This document shows, piece after piece, positions 1-11,600 of a DNA stretch of 64,000 bases. The DNA is taken from positions 2,294,001 to 2,358,000 of the forward strand of contig NC_015458.1 of NCBI RefSeq assembly GCF_000209655.1. The letters run 5' to 3'. Numbering within the stretch: position 1 is the first letter of the stretch; each line of letters opens with the position of its first letter. The position numbers and the translations under genes were made by a program. Source of the DNA: Pusillimonas sp. T7-7. GTDB taxonomy: Bacteria; Pseudomonadota; Gammaproteobacteria; Burkholderiales; Burkholderiaceae_B. The notes beneath the pieces were generated by a model. The model ran no database searches, was not told the DNA's origin, and saw only the letters and a program-made list of their open reading frames with translations.

Positions 1-2517
1 CGCATGGAAGCCATAATCCACCAGGCGCTTGGCAATATCTTCGTTCGAGATACCGCAAGCGTCTTTGATGGGCCGGATATCAAGAATGCACTCGTGCGCC
101 ACACGGCCATTGGGTCCCGCATACAGAATGGGATAGTGGTCGCGCAGCCGCGCTGCAATGTAGTTGGCGTTCAAGATGGCGGTTTCAGTTGCCGCCAACA
201 GGCCTTCGGCCCCCATCAACGCAATATACATATACGAGATAGGCAGTATGCTGGCCGATCCGTAAGGTGCGGCCGACACAGGCCCTACCGGCGCATCTGC
301 GTGCAGGCTGCCCGAGGCATCAAGTACTGCTGGCAAATAGGGCGTCAGATGCGAACGCACCGCCACAGGCCCAACACCAGGCCCGCCCCCGCCATGCGGG
401 ATGCAGAAGGTCTTGTGCAGATTCAGGTGCGAAACGTCAGATCCGAACTTGCCTGGCTGAGCCAAGCCCACCATGGCGTTCATGTTGGCCCCGTCCAGGT
501 AAACCTGGCCACCGGCATCGTGCACCAGCGCGCAGATTTCGGTAACAGCAGTTTCAAACACACCATGAGTCGATGGATAGGTGATCATGAGTGCGGCCAG
601 ACGCTCGCCTACTTTGACGATCTTGGCTTTCAGGTCTTCAACGTCGACGTTGCCGTTTTCGTCGGAAGCCACCACGACCACATCCATGCCGGCCAGTTGC
701 GCCGATGCAGGATTGGTGCCGTGCGCCGAAGCCGGAATCAGGCAGACATTGCGCTGATGCTGACCGTTGGCGCGGTGGTAGCCGCGTATGGCCAGCAGGC
801 CGGCATATTCGCCCTGGGCTCCGGAGTTCGGCTGCAGGCTGACTGAATCGTAGCCGGTGATTTCGCACAAGGCCGCCGACAGACGATCAATAAGCTCTTT
901 ATAGCCCTGAGTTTGCGAGCTGGGCGCAAATGGATGAATCTGGCCGAACTCGGGCCAGGTGATGGGTATCATCTCGGCCGTGGCGTTCAGCTTCATCGTG
1001 CATGATCCCAGGGGAATCATGGTGCGATCCAGCGCCAGGTCTTTGTCGGCCAGGCCGCGCAAGTAGCGCAGCATGTCGGTTTCGGACTGAATGCGCGAAA
1101 ACACCGGATGAGTCAAAATGGCCGACTGGCGTTGTACGCACTCAGGAATACCATGCTGGGCCGGCAGCGCATGCTGGGCCGATGCATCCCATGTTTTGCC
1201 AACAGCCTGGGCAAAGACCGCCAGCAAGGCGTGAACATCTTCGACTGTTACGGTTTCGTCGAGCGAAACGGCTACCTGGTCAGTGCCTGCCCGACGCAGA
1301 TTGATGGACGCCGACTCGGCGGCCTGGATGACCGCCTGAGTATGCGCACCGGTATCGAGCAGTAGCGTATCAAAATAATCCTTGCCAGCTACCGAGTACC
1401 CCAGGTCGATCAGCGACGCACGCAGGAAGGCGGTCAGGTACGCAACCCTTTCAGCAATGCGCTTGATGCCGGCCGGCCCATGCCATACCGCATACATGCC
1501 GGCCATGACGGCCAGCAAAACTTGTGCCGTGCAGATATTGGACGTAGCTTTCTCGCGGCGTATGTGCTGCTCACGGGTTTGCAAGGCCAGGCGCAGGGCA
1601 GGCGCTCCCTGGCTGTCTTTGGAGACACCCACCAGGCGGCCCGGCATATTGCGCTTGAAAGCATCTTTGCAGGCCATGAACCCGGCATGCGGTCCGCCAA
1701 AACCCATAGGTACGCCAAAACGCTGTGTGGATCCTACAGCGATATCGGCGCCCCACTCGCCCGGCGCAGCCAACAGCGCCAGCGCCAGCAAATCGGTGGC
1801 AACCGCCACTACGGCGCCCTGCTTATGGGCCGTTTCCGTCAGGGCGCGATAGTCGCTGACACCGCCCAGGCTATGCGGATACTGCAGCAGCACGCCAAAA
1901 CACTCGGGCAAGCCTTGCGCTTCATCACCCACCAGCACCTCGATATCCAGGCCGCTGGCTCGCGTGCGCAAGACTTCCAGCGTTTGCGGATGGCAATGAA
2001 CTGAAGCAAAAAAGACTTTGCTCTTTGAACGTGACCCACGACGCGCAAGCGTCATGGCCTCGGCGGCGGCCGTGCCTTCGTCCAGCAAAGAAGCATTGGC
2101 GATATCCAGGCCGGTCAGGTCGGCAACCATGGTCTGGTAATTCAACAGTGCTTCCAGACGCCCCTGGGAGATTTCAGGCTGATAAGGCGTATACGCCGTG
2201 TACCAAGCCGGATTTTCCAGGATATTGCGCAGGATGACATTGGGCACGTGGGTGCCGTAGTAGCCTTGGCCTATGTAATTGCGGAACACCTGGTTGCGCG
2301 ACGCGACCTGTTTCAGGTCGGCCAGCGCATCAGCCTCGCTACGCGAAGCGGGTAGGTTCAACGCACCACGCTTCAAAATGCTGGCTGGCACGACCTCTTG
2401 GATCAGGCTTTGCAGATCGGGGGCTCCGATCGCCGCCAGCATATCCGCTTGATCCGCCTGCGACGGGCCAATATGCCGGGCAATGAAATCGGAATGGGGG
2501 TCTAGATCACGTAACAT
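1..2517 (-). CDS. gcvP: Glycine dehydrogenase (decarboxylating), P protein, 3' end cut by window edge
   Basis: P protein of the glycine cleavage system: PLP-dependent decarboxylation of glycine with transfer of the aminomethyl group to the lipoyl arm of GcvH. About 839 codons are present of a usual ~950. Translation of the minus strand from the ATG at 2517 begins [20 protein letters not shown], typical of P proteins. The PLP-lysine segment [20 protein letters not shown] is read at about 360-430. The gene starts 3 bases after the gcvH stop, so it is the last gene of a gcvT-gcvH-gcvP operon. The C-terminal ~115 residues lie outside the window. Identification is firm. Confidence 0.97.
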   Translation of the reverse strand, partial: MLRDLDPHSDFIARHIGPSQADQADMLAAIGAPDLQSLIQEVVPASILKRGALNLPASRSEADALADLKQVASRNQVFRNYIGQGYYGTHVPNVILRNILENPAWYTAYTPYQPEISQGRLEALLNYQTMVADLTGLDIANASLLDEGTAAAEAMTLARRGSRSKSKVFFASVHCHPQTLEVLRTRASGLDIEVLVGDEAQGLPECFGVLLQYPHSLGGVSDYRALTETAHKQGAVVAVATDLLALALLAAPGEWGADIAVGSTQRFGVPMGFGGPHAGFMACKDAFKRNMPGRLVGVSKDSQGAPALRLALQTREQHIRREKATSNICTAQVLLAVMAGMYAVWHGPAGIKRIAERVAYLTAFLRASLIDLGYSVAGKDYFDTLLLDTGAHTQAVIQAAESASINLRRAGTDQVAVSLDETVTVEDVHALLAVFAQAVGKTWDASAQHALPAQHGIPECVQRQSAILTHPVFSRIQSETDMLRYLRGLADKDLALDRTMIPLGSCTMKLNATAEMIPITWPEFGQIHPFAPSSQTQGYKELIDRLSAALCEITGYDSVSLQPNSGAQGEYAGLLAIRGYHRANGQHQRNVCLIPASAHGTNPASAQLAGMDVVVVASDENGNVDVEDLKAKIVKVGERLAALMITYPSTHGVFETAVTEICALVHDAGGQVYLDGANMNAMVGLAQPGKFGSDVSHLNLHKTFCIPHGGGGPGVGPVAVRSHLTPYLPAVLDASGSLHADAPVGPVSAAPYGSASILPISYMYIALMGAEGLLAATETAILNANYIAARLRDHYPILYAGPNGRVAHECILDIRPIKDACGISNEDIAKRLVDYGFHA

Positions 2518-2520
2518 AAA

Positions 2521-2901
2521 TCAGCTCGCATCCACCTGCGCTTGATAAGCGTCGGCATCCAGCAGGCCGTCGACATCGGCTGCATTGGCAGGCTTGATCT
2601 TGAAAATCCAGGTATCGAAAGCAGCCTGGTTGATCAGGTCGGGGTTGTCGTTGAGCGCTTCGTTGAAGGCAACGATCTCGCCATCGACCGGCGCGTAAAT
2701 ATCGGACGCCGCTTTCACGGATTCGACCACACCGGCGGTTTCGCCGGCAGACAGTGCTGCGCCCGGGTTGACGTCACCCACAAAAACCAGATCGCCCAGT
2801 TGGTCCTGGGCACTGTCGGTAATGCCGACCAGCAGGACATCACCCTCGGTTTTTACCCACTCGTGTGAAGACGTATATTTACGATCGCTAGGAATACTCA
2901 T
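2521..2901 (-). CDS. gcvH: Glycine cleavage system H protein
   Basis: Lipoyl carrier of the glycine cleavage system, shuttling the aminomethyl group between P, T and L proteins. 126 residues, normal length. The lipoylation site is K63 in the motif ESVKAASD; the N-terminal KYTSSHEW and the C-terminal NxxPDLIN-type segment (DNPDLIN) are also family hallmarks. It lies between gcvT (60 bases upstream) and gcvP (3 bases downstream) in one leftward operon controlled by the riboswitch in front of gcvT. Confidence 0.98.
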   Translation of the reverse strand: MSIPSDRKYTSSHEWVKTEGDVLLVGITDSAQDQLGDLVFVGDVNPGAALSAGETAGVVESVKAASDIYAPVDGEIVAFNEALNDNPDLINQAAFDTWIFKIKPANAADVDGLLDADAYQAQVDAS

Positions 2902-2961
2902 GATTAACCCCGTTATTGAATAAAGTTCGTATTGACGCCAGGCAGATGCGCTGATGCGGAA

Positions 2962-4056
2962 TCAGACCATCACCTTGCCATTGCGGACAAAAGGCATTTT
3001 TACCACTTCGGCCGGCAGCCATTTACCGCGAATTTCGACCTCGATGCGATCGCCAGGCTGTACACCCTTGGGGACACGCGCCATGCCTATGGACACACCC
3101 ATGGTGGGCGACATGGAGCCACTGGTCAGCTCGCCCTCGCCTTGTTGCATGCGCACTTTCATATGCCCGCGCATAACACCGCGCTCGAGCAGCTTGACAC
3201 CGACCAGCGTGCGATCAACGGTGGCGCCTTCGAGTGCCGTACGGCCGATAAAATCACGCCCCGGGTCTTTCATCGACACCGTCCAGGCCAGGCCCGACAC
3301 CAGCGGGTCGACCTGCTCATCCATTTCCTGTCCGTACAGATTCATTCCGGCTTCCAAACGCAAGGTATCGCGCGCACCCAGGCCGCATGCCTTGACCCCA
3401 TTGGCGGCCAGATCACGCCACAGCGTTTCTACCTGCTCGGCGGGCAGAACGATCTCGAAACCGTCTTCACCCGTATAACCTGTGCGTGCCACGAGAATGT
3501 CGTCGTCGACAAAGGCGCCGGTAAACACAGACAGTGCATGAGTCTCGGCTTCCCAGTCGGGACGCACTTCCCATAGCTTGTTGCGGGCATTGGGGCCCTG
3601 AACTGCAATCATGGCCAGATCGCGGCGAGGCGTAATCGCTACGTCGAAGCCGTCGGCCTGGGCCACACTCTGGATCCAGGCAAGGTCTTTCTCGGCCGTG
3701 CCAGCATTGACGATCAGCCGCCATTGGTCGGAACTGAAGAAATAGACGATCAGGTCGTCCAGCACGCCGCCATCGAGATTCAGCATGCACGAGTACAGCG
3801 CCTTGCCCGGTATGGACAGCTTGGTGACATCGTTGGCCAGCAGGCGCTTGAGGAAGTCTTCTGCGCCAGCGCCATTGATGTCGATATTGAGCATGTGCGA
3901 TACATCGAACATGCCCGAATCCCGGCGCACCGAGTGGTGCTCTTCCAGTTGGGAGCCATAGGCGACGGGCATGTCCCAGCCACCAAAATCGACCATTTTG
4001 GCGCCGAATTCAAGATGTACGGGATGCAGGGAAGTATGCTTTAAGGCGGTAGACAT
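2962..4056 (-). CDS. gcvT: Glycine cleavage system aminomethyltransferase (T protein)
   Basis: Transfers the methylene group from aminomethyl-lipoyl-GcvH to tetrahydrofolate, releasing ammonia. 364 residues from the ATG at 4056 (MSTALKHTSLHPVHLEFGAK). The frame is open upstream to 4167, but that extension runs into the riboswitch and is not family-like, so the ATG at 4056 is chosen. Conserved segments MVDFGGWDMPV, DVSHM and the glycine-rich RTGYTGEDGFEI are visible. First gene of the gcvTHP operon. Confidence 0.97.
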   Translation of the reverse strand: MSTALKHTSLHPVHLEFGAKMVDFGGWDMPVAYGSQLEEHHSVRRDSGMFDVSHMLNIDINGAGAEDFLKRLLANDVTKLSIPGKALYSCMLNLDGGVLDDLIVYFFSSDQWRLIVNAGTAEKDLAWIQSVAQADGFDVAITPRRDLAMIAVQGPNARNKLWEVRPDWEAETHALSVFTGAFVDDDILVARTGYTGEDGFEIVLPAEQVETLWRDLAANGVKACGLGARDTLRLEAGMNLYGQEMDEQVDPLVSGLAWTVSMKDPGRDFIGRTALEGATVDRTLVGVKLLERGVMRGHMKVRMQQGEGELTSGSMSPTMGVSIGMARVPKGVQPGDRIEVEIRGKWLPAEVVKMPFVRNGKVMV

Positions 4057-4107
4057 AGGGACTCCAAAACGGGATTTAAAAAAGACGACGCATGCCAATG
4101 ATATGCT

Positions 4108-4338
4108 GGCCAGCACCGCCCTTCTGTCCTTTTGCCTGAGAGTTAACCCGAGCTTGCGGGTGTTCACCTTCGGCGCCCGCTACCATTCCTGCCAGGTATT
4201 GCGGATCTCTCCAGAGTGCTGCCTTGTAGTTTCAAGAACGAAATAACAATACACAAGCGGTACTTGGGACCTGAGCGATTCTGGGCGAATTGCGCCTTCG
4301 GTGGCCGGCAAGCCGACACTCTCCCACTCTGTGTAATG
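4108..4338 (-). promoter_or_regulatory. Tandem glycine riboswitch upstream of gcvT
   Basis: On the minus strand two glycine aptamers lie in series before gcvT. Aptamer 1 (about 4338 to 4250) has the GGGAGAG entry, the CCGAAGGCGCAA hairpin and a CGCTCAGG segment. Aptamer 2 (about 4226 to 4108) has CTGGAGAGA, GGCGCCGAAGG and CTCTCAGGCAAAAGGACAGA. These are the conserved glycine aptamer blocks. The second aptamer ends about 50 bases before the gcvT ATG. Glycine binding is expected to switch on the operon; whether control is at transcription or translation cannot be told from sequence alone. Confidence 0.92.
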
Positions 4339-4428
4339 ACAGCGATCGCAAAGAATAACCCGAAAACCCATGCGCGCCAAGTCGGGTCGGCACACCCATG
4401 TATCAAGAACCGGCACCAGGGCCGCAGA

Positions 4429-5697
4429 CTATCCTGCCGTCAAGGCCCTGCCACAGGCCACGCCGGAGGCCCAGGCCCACTGGAAGTTGTATCCCCCCAG
4501 CCAGCCGGTAACATCCAGCGCTTCGCCCACAAAATACAAACCGGGAACTGTCTTGGCCTGCATGGTTTTTTGGTCTATGCCGCGCGTATCGATGCCGCCG
4601 CGCATGACCTCGGCCTTTTTGTAACCAGCGCTACCACTGGGCGTCAGCGACCAACCGTGTATCTGCGCCGCCAATTGCCGTAAAAGCCGATCGGGCACGT
4701 CGGCCAGCCGTCGCGCGGCCAGACCTGGCTCTGCAATATCAGCATGCGCCAGCCACTGTTCGGCCAGGCGTTTGGGCCATAGACTTGCCAGCACCGTACT
4801 CAACTGTTGACGTCCGCCCTGCTTGGCGGCCAACAACTCATGTTCCAGATCCTGCTGGGGGGCCAGATCAACCTGTATGGCATCACCCGGATTCCAGTAG
4901 CTGGATATCTGGAGAATGGCCGGCCCCGATAACCCTCTGTGCGTAAACAGCAGGTCTTCCAGAAATTCCTGACTGCTGGGCTTCCCTGCGCGCTTGCCTG
5001 CCTGGCGTGGCCCCGCGGCCGGGCCAGGCGCCTTGACGAGCACCTCAAGCGCCACACCGCTCAATACACTAAAAGGCTGCCAGGTCTGGGCATCGAAAGT
5101 CAGCGGCACCAGTGCCGGACGCGGCTCCACCACCTTCAGGCCGAACTGCCGCGCGATGCCCAGGGCAAAATCAGTCGCCCCCAGCTGCGGAATAGCCATG
5201 CCGCCGGTTGCCAGCACAAGCTGATTGGCCTGTAGCACACCCTGGCTGGTATTCAGCTTGAACAAGCCTCCGTCATGGGCAATTTCGTCAACCGTGCATG
5301 GCATCCGCCATGATACGCGCCCGGCGTCGCACTCGCTCTTGAGCATGGCAATAATGGCTTCGCTGGACTCATCACAAAACAATTGGCCGCGATGTTTTTC
5401 ATGCCAGGCAATACCGTATTTTTCGACCAGATCAATAAAGTCGCGCGGCGTATAGGCCGCCAGGGCCGAACGGCAGAAATTGGGATTTTGCGACAGAAAA
5501 TTGGCCGGCCCCGTACCCACATTGGTAAAGTTGCAACGGCCGCCGCCCGAGATGCGTATTTTCTCGGCCAGGCGCTGCGCGTGGTCGATCAGGACCACGC
5601 GCAAACCGCGTTGACCGGCTACGGCGGCAGCCATCATACCGGCGGCGCCTGCGCCAATCACCGCCACATCGAAGCCAGCCGCTGCCATGCGATTCAT
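4429..5697 (-). CDS. HI0933/BaiN-family flavoprotein (NAD(P)/FAD-dependent oxidoreductase)
   Basis: Predicted FAD-binding oxidoreductase of the HI0933-like (BaiN/RdsA) family, 422 residues, normal length; the physiological substrate is not known for most members. The N-terminal dinucleotide fold shows GAGAAGMMAA followed by the family signature KIRISGGGRCNFTN; a second FAD contact, ALDVTGWLGGYNFQWAW, is at the C terminus. It follows the decarboxylase gene by 16 bases and is probably cotranscribed with it and dcd. No membrane segments. Exact reaction unknown. Confidence 0.85.
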   Translation of the reverse strand: MNRMAAAGFDVAVIGAGAAGMMAAAVAGQRGLRVVLIDHAQRLAEKIRISGGGRCNFTNVGTGPANFLSQNPNFCRSALAAYTPRDFIDLVEKYGIAWHEKHRGQLFCDESSEAIIAMLKSECDAGRVSWRMPCTVDEIAHDGGLFKLNTSQGVLQANQLVLATGGMAIPQLGATDFALGIARQFGLKVVEPRPALVPLTFDAQTWQPFSVLSGVALEVLVKAPGPAAGPRQAGKRAGKPSSQEFLEDLLFTHRGLSGPAILQISSYWNPGDAIQVDLAPQQDLEHELLAAKQGGRQQLSTVLASLWPKRLAEQWLAHADIAEPGLAARRLADVPDRLLRQLAAQIHGWSLTPSGSAGYKKAEVMRGGIDTRGIDQKTMQAKTVPGLYFVGEALDVTGWLGGYNFQWAWASGVACGRALTAG

Positions 5698-5713
5698 TGA
5701 ATGCCAGCGGGCC

Positions 5714-7975
5714 TTAGTCTTCTTTCAGGCAATCGACGTAATACCGTTCATTGCCATCAGGGCCTATATCGCTTGCTAAGCCATGCACATAGGTTTCAAA
5801 GCCAGGGAACTTGGCATTGAACTCACGGGCGAACTTCAGGTAATTCACAATAAGCAGATTAAAGCGCTCGCCTGGAATCAGCAGAGGAATTCCCGGCGGG
5901 TAAGGAGTGAGCAACACACCGGTGACCCGGCCTTCCAGTTCTTCGATGTCGACGCGCTCGGCCTCACGGTGCGCCATCTTGGCATAGGCGTCCGACGGCT
6001 TCATGGCTGGGATCATATCACTAAGATAGACCTCGGTCGTCAGCCGCGCCAGGTCGTACTTGCGATAGGCTTCGTGTATTTGCTGGCACAGATCGCGCAA
6101 GCCCATTTTTTCGTAGCGGCGATGTTCTTTGCAAAAGTCCGGCAGTATGCGCCACATGGGCTGATTGCGATCGTAATCGTCCTTGAACTGCTGCAAGGCC
6201 GTCAACAGCGTGTTCCAGCGACCTTTGGTAATACCGATGGTAAACAGGATGAAGAAGGAATAAAGCCCTGTTTTTTCGATCACCACACCATGCTCTGCCA
6301 GGTACTTGGACACCAGCGCAGCCGGAATGCCCGTTTCGGCAAAAGTGCCTGAAATATCGAGCCCCGGCGTCACCACGGTTGCCTTGATGGGGTCCAGCAT
6401 ATTGAAGCCATCGGCCAGATCGCCAAAGCCGTGCCACTCATCGCCCGACTCCAGCAGCCAGTCGTCACGGTGGCCTATGCCATCGGACACCAGGCGATTG
6501 GGCCCCCATACTTTGAACCACCAATCATTCTTGCCGAACTCGGACTCTACCTTGCGCATGGCGCGTCGGAAGTCGAGCGCCTCGGCGATGCTCTCTTCCA
6601 CCAACGCCGTGCCGCCCGGAGGTTCCATCATTGCGGCGGCCACATCACAGGAAGCAATAATGGCATATTGCGGCGACGTAGACGTGTGCATCAGATACGC
6701 TTCGTTGAACACATTGCGATCCAGCTTGCGCGTCTCGGAATCTTGCACGGTAATTTGCGAAGCCTGCGACAGCCCGGCCAGCAGTTTGTGCGTGGAGTGC
6801 GTGGCAAACACCATGGCATCCTGGCTGCGCGGACGGCCTTCACCTATGGCGTGCATGTCGTGGTAGAACTCGTGAAAGGCGGCATGCGGCAGCCAGGCTT
6901 CGTCGAAATGCAGCGTATCGATTTCCGAACCCAGTTTTTCCTTGATCATCTCTACGTTGTAGATGACCCCGTCGTAAGTGCTTTGCGTGAGCGTCAGGAT
7001 GCGCGGCTTCTTGTCTTTTGCATTGCGTGCAAAAGGATTGGCCTCGATTTTTTTGCGTATGTTTTCCGGGTCGAATTCCTCGAGCGGAATGGGGCCGATA
7101 ATGCCCAGGTGATTGCGCGTGGGGCGCAAAAACACAGGGACGGCTCCCGTCATGGTAATGGCGTGCAAAATCGACTTATGGCAGTTGCGATCGACCACGA
7201 CCACGTCATCGGACGCCACATTGGCATGCCAGACGATTTTGTTCGATGTAGACGTACCGTTAGTCACGAAGAAACAGTGATCGGCGTGAAAGATGCGGGC
7301 CGCATTCAGCTCTGACTCGGCAACCGGGCCGGTGTGGTCCAGCAACTGGCCCAGCTCGTCAACCGCATTGCACACGTCGGCGCGCAGCATGTTCTCACCA
7401 AAGAACTGGTGAAACATCTGCCCCACCGGGCTTTTCAGAAACGCCACGCCGCCTGAGTGCCCGGGGCAATGCCAGGAATACGAACCATCAGAGGCATACT
7501 TGACCAATTCCCGAAAAAAAGGTGGGGCCAGGCCATCAAGATAGGCGCGCGCTTCGCGAATAATATGCCGGGCCACGAACTCGGGCGTGTCTTCAAACAT
7601 ATGAATGAAGCCATGCAACTCGCGCAGGATATCGTTGGGGATATGCTGCGATGTACGGGTTTCGCCATACAGATAGATGGGAATTTCTTCGTTCCGGAAA
7701 CGCAGTTCACCAATAAAACTGCGCAAGTTCTTAATCGCATTGGCCACGTCTTCCGGCGAATCGACGTCGAACTCCTCGTCGTCAATCGACAAGATGAACG
7801 CGCTGGCGCGGCTTTGCTGCTGAGCAAAGGAACTTAAGTCACCGTAGCTGGTAACACCCAGAACTTCAACGCCTTCGTTCTCGATGGCAGCCGCAAGTGC
7901 GCGTATACCGAACCCCGAAGCGTTTTCAGAGCGGTAGTCTTCATCGATAATGACGATGGGAAAACGAAATTTCAT
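5714..7975 (-). CDS. Orn/Lys/Arg decarboxylase, biodegradative type
   Basis: Fold-type I PLP amino acid decarboxylase of the large Orn/Lys/Arg class, 753 residues, closest in length to AdiA-type arginine decarboxylase. It has an N-terminal response-regulator-like wing domain (residues 1 to about 130), the substrate/PLP segment HCPGHSGGVAFLKSP, FVTNGTSTSNKIV, the aspartate region HFDEAWLPHA and the PLP-lysine motif THSTHKLLAG. Whether arginine, lysine or ornithine is the substrate cannot be decided here. Lies 25 bases downstream of dcd; likely polyamine or acid-stress role (inference). Confidence 0.9.
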   Translation of the reverse strand: MKFRFPIVIIDEDYRSENASGFGIRALAAAIENEGVEVLGVTSYGDLSSFAQQQSRASAFILSIDDEEFDVDSPEDVANAIKNLRSFIGELRFRNEEIPIYLYGETRTSQHIPNDILRELHGFIHMFEDTPEFVARHIIREARAYLDGLAPPFFRELVKYASDGSYSWHCPGHSGGVAFLKSPVGQMFHQFFGENMLRADVCNAVDELGQLLDHTGPVAESELNAARIFHADHCFFVTNGTSTSNKIVWHANVASDDVVVVDRNCHKSILHAITMTGAVPVFLRPTRNHLGIIGPIPLEEFDPENIRKKIEANPFARNAKDKKPRILTLTQSTYDGVIYNVEMIKEKLGSEIDTLHFDEAWLPHAAFHEFYHDMHAIGEGRPRSQDAMVFATHSTHKLLAGLSQASQITVQDSETRKLDRNVFNEAYLMHTSTSPQYAIIASCDVAAAMMEPPGGTALVEESIAEALDFRRAMRKVESEFGKNDWWFKVWGPNRLVSDGIGHRDDWLLESGDEWHGFGDLADGFNMLDPIKATVVTPGLDISGTFAETGIPAALVSKYLAEHGVVIEKTGLYSFFILFTIGITKGRWNTLLTALQQFKDDYDRNQPMWRILPDFCKEHRRYEKMGLRDLCQQIHEAYRKYDLARLTTEVYLSDMIPAMKPSDAYAKMAHREAERVDIEELEGRVTGVLLTPYPPGIPLLIPGERFNLLIVNYLKFAREFNAKFPGFETYVHGLASDIGPDGNERYYVDCLKED

Positions 7976-8000
7976 TAATGGCTCCCGGGCCTGGTACGAA

Positions 8001-8564
8001 CTATGTGCGGGGCAGCGTTACGCCTTGCTGCCCTTGATACTTGCCGCCGCGATCGCGGTACGATGTTTCGCAAACTTCATCGCTTTCAAAAAACAGCATC
8101 TGCGCACACCCCTCTCCTGCATAGATTTTGGCGGGCAAAGGGGTGGTGTTGGAAAATTCCAATGTTACGTGGCCTTCCCATTCGGGCTCCAACGGCGTCA
8201 CATTGACGATGATTCCGCAACGGGCATAGGTGCTTTTACCCAGGCAAACCGTCAGTACGCTTCGGGGTATGCGGAAATATTCCACTGTACGCGCCAAGGC
8301 AAAGGAATTGGGCGGAATAATGCAGACATCGCCCTTGAAATCAACAAATGATTTTTCGTCGAAGGCCTTGGGGTCGACAATAGTGGAATTGATGTTCGTG
8401 AATATCTTGAACTCGTCGGCGCATCGTACATCATAACCATAGCTGCTGGTGCCGTAGCTGACAATGCGCTGCCCATTTTCCGCACGTACCTGACCAGGCT
8501 CGAACGGCTCTATCATTCCATTGCCTGCTGCCTGGCGTATCCAGCGATCATTTTTTATGCTCAT
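8001..8564 (-). CDS. dcd: dCTP deaminase
   Basis: Deaminates dCTP to dUTP, feeding dTMP synthesis. 187 residues, normal length. Family segments [48 protein letters not shown] and the C-terminal [13 protein letters not shown] lid are all present, with the catalytic glutamate in [11 protein letters not shown]. First of a probable three-gene leftward unit with the decarboxylase and flavoprotein. Confidence 0.97.
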   Translation of the reverse strand: MSIKNDRWIRQAAGNGMIEPFEPGQVRAENGQRIVSYGTSSYGYDVRCADEFKIFTNINSTIVDPKAFDEKSFVDFKGDVCIIPPNSFALARTVEYFRIPRSVLTVCLGKSTYARCGIIVNVTPLEPEWEGHVTLEFSNTTPLPAKIYAGEGCAQMLFFESDEVCETSYRDRGGKYQGQQGVTLPRT

Positions 8565-8598
8565 AGCCCTAACCTTATAACGATGGCGCGTATTTTAT

Positions 8599-8632
8599 CG
8601 CTTACACACTAAAGGCGTGTGAAGCGTGCTCA
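8599..8632 (-). terminator. Possible terminator after tamB
   Basis: On the minus strand just past the tamB stop, CGCTTCACAC and GTGTGTAAGCG can pair with one bulged base across a 7-base loop, followed by ATAAAAT. A weak rho-independent terminator is plausible; the U-tract is short. Confidence 0.45.
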
Positions 8633-8638
8633 AGTGAC

Positions 8639-11600
8639 TCAATCCCTGGAGAACCAGCGGTAAATCAGGGCCAGCCCGTTCACCGTACCGCCGCTGATTT
8701 CGGCGGTCAGGCCCCTGGCCAGTCTGTAGCTGGCCCGCCCCACTGTACCGGTATCGGACAAAGCCTGCCGAATGCTCAGGGTAAAGCCGGCTCCGACAGC
8801 CTTGCTGACCTGTATGAACTTGCGCTCGATATCGCTGGTGCCGCTGTCCAGGCCGCTGACCACGCTTTCCGCAGGCAAAATACTCCCTACGGCGCCCAGC
8901 TCACCGGAACGCATGCTGAGCTCGTCAATACCGAACTTGCGATAGAAGGGTTCGCCATCGCCCAAAAAGGACGTGCCCACCGAAAACAGCAGCGCCACAT
9001 CGCCCCCGGAATCGTCGGGCCCGTGCCCCAGCAGCAACCAGGAAAGTTTTTCGAGCTCGCTCACGGCCGGATACGACACCAGGTCGATGCGCGGCCGCTT
9101 GGCGGTACCCGCCACACGCACCCCCGCCTCGACCGCCACGCCGGTGCGCAAAGCTTCGATATTCAGGGTGGGGCTGGTGATGTCGCCCTGAAAGGTAATG
9201 GTTCCACGGCGCAACTGCAGACGCTGCCCATAGGCCTCAATGGCTCCACCACGGGTACGCAAGGCGCCCACGGCGGTAAGCTTGCCGCCTATCATGGAGA
9301 TACGCAAATCGCCGACCAGGCCCGAGTTGACGCCATAGCCCGTCAGGTAAAAGCGCGGCCCCAGACCCACTTGCAAGTCCATGGTCAGATCCAATGGCAC
9401 GCTGGGCTCGGGCTGCTCTTGACCCGCACGCAGCACCACCACATCGCCGTCTACAGTTGGAATTCCTCCCAACATGTCCAGGTCGAACCATCCCGCGTCG
9501 GCGGTAATGGAACCGTTAATGGCAATGGACGGCAGCTGCGCGGTCAAACGCAGATTGCCGCTGATCATGGCATAGCGGTCGGAGCGTTGCAGAATGGGAT
9601 ATCGATACAGCTCCACATCGACAACGCCACGTGATTCAAACAAATACCATTCCCCCGTCAGTGTCAGCTTCCCGCCTTTGGCATCGGGATTGCTGCTAAC
9701 CCACTCAGCGGTACGCCACTCTTTGGGCTCCACGCGCAGCAGCGCAGGGAAAGTCAATTGCTCTAGAATCAGACGGTCATCTTCCAGGCGCGCCGATAAA
9801 GTGCCATCCAGCAGACGGACTCCGTCATCAATACGTATCACCCGGATCTTCTGGCCGGCAATAGTGCCGTTGCTGCGCCAGCTGCCATCGGCCTGGCTTT
9901 CCAGCGCCACCTTGGCCTGTACGGCGCCGCCCAGCTCCATGCTGTCGTCCAGGAACAGGCTGGTCCAGCCCAGGTCGCCAATATTGGCGTCAAGATTGAC
10001 CACCTTGGTGTCTTTGGGGTTGATGCTGAAACTACCGCCAGGCGAGTGCAACAGCGTCGTTGCGTTGGCCGAAATACGGCCCATTTTCTTAGTGGCCAGC
10101 TGCAAGTCAGCCGTAATGCGACTGGTCGTCGCGCCTGTCGGCTTGAAGCCTACATCAAGCTCCATCGTTTCCAGCCCCAATGGGAAGGCCGGCTCGGCAG
10201 GTACCATGATATCGCCCGAAAGCCGCCTGACATGCGCCTGCCCTTCGAGGGCGCCTGCAAACTTCAAGTCCCAGTCCAGTGCCAGCACAATCTCGGTGCC
10301 GGCATTGGCCTGTGCGTTTCTAAGCTTGACGCTGCCCCTGTCCGCCTTCTCTTGGTCAGGCACATCGAGCAGCTTCTGTATATCGTCGATCAAGCGCTGC
10401 GAGACCGTCAGGCGCTCCACCGCACCCTGAGTTTCCCAACGTCCGCCTCCGCCCCGCGATGCCTGGTGCTGCAAGGTCAGCACATTGCGCGAAGACATCA
10501 GCACCTCCAGCTGGGTACGTCCTACCTGCCATTGCCAAGCAGGCGCCGCCACACCGGGAAAGAAGCTGACGGCCACCTCGCTTCCCGCCTTAAGCCCCAG
10601 CTGGGCATGGTCGGCCTCAAGGGTCTTGATCGTGCCTTGCCAGCCTTCCGGGCTGTCGACTTTGCCATCAGCTCGGCCCCAGCCGCCCTCAAGCGCCACA
10701 TGGGCGCGCATGGGCGCTTTACCCAGCTTGCCGGCCTGGCTGCCCCCGGGCGTGTATACACCGCTCAGATCGGCCATATGCCGGCTCAGCTCTCCGGCGA
10801 TCACCCCCTTCAGTTCCGCCCCGCCCGGCAGATCGGGCCAAAACGCGTCCAGCTGGGGTGCCAGCAAATCCAGATTGATGCGGCTGTCGCTCATGCCCAA
10901 TGCGCCATCCATCTGCAAATGATTCTTGCCCAGCCGCAGATCCATATTGACCGCTGCCAGCCTCAAGCCCTTCCAGAGCGGATCCTGATAGGCATCCACC
11001 ACCGGCTCCAGACCGGCTTGCTCCTGGGCCTGCGCGTCGCCAGCCGTGACAACCGGAGAGCGTCCGGCTTGCGCCGTGTTCACGATCTGCGTATTCAAAT
11101 GGCCCGACAATGCCTGCTTGTTCCAGCGCGACCCTTCCTGAATGTTCAAATCCAGGCGGCCCTGCTGGAACTCCGTGTGATTCTGCAGTTCAACATCGAA
11201 ATCAGCCGCCATGGTCAGCAACAACTCGGGGATGACGTTACCTACCAACTGGCCTACATTCAACTTGTCGGTACGCAGCGTACCTGCCAGCCGATCCTGT
11301 ACCTTGCCGTCGCTGCTGGTCGATGCCCAGTCCAGCTGTGCTTGCAAGGAAGACCCATCGGCCAGTTGCAACGAGGCCACCACATCTTTCAGGGGAAACG
11401 CTGCACGCGGCGTCAGGTTCACATCGGCATCAACCGTCATGCCTTGGCCCGCACCCTTCAAGACTATCCGCATTGCCTCCAGGCTGCCCTCGAGCGTGGT
11501 ATCGATATCCAGGGCGCAGTTCCAGCCATCTGCTGCGGCATTGCCTGCGGGCTCGCCGCCAGCGGACGCGGCATCAGCCAGCGTGGGCAAATAGCGATCC

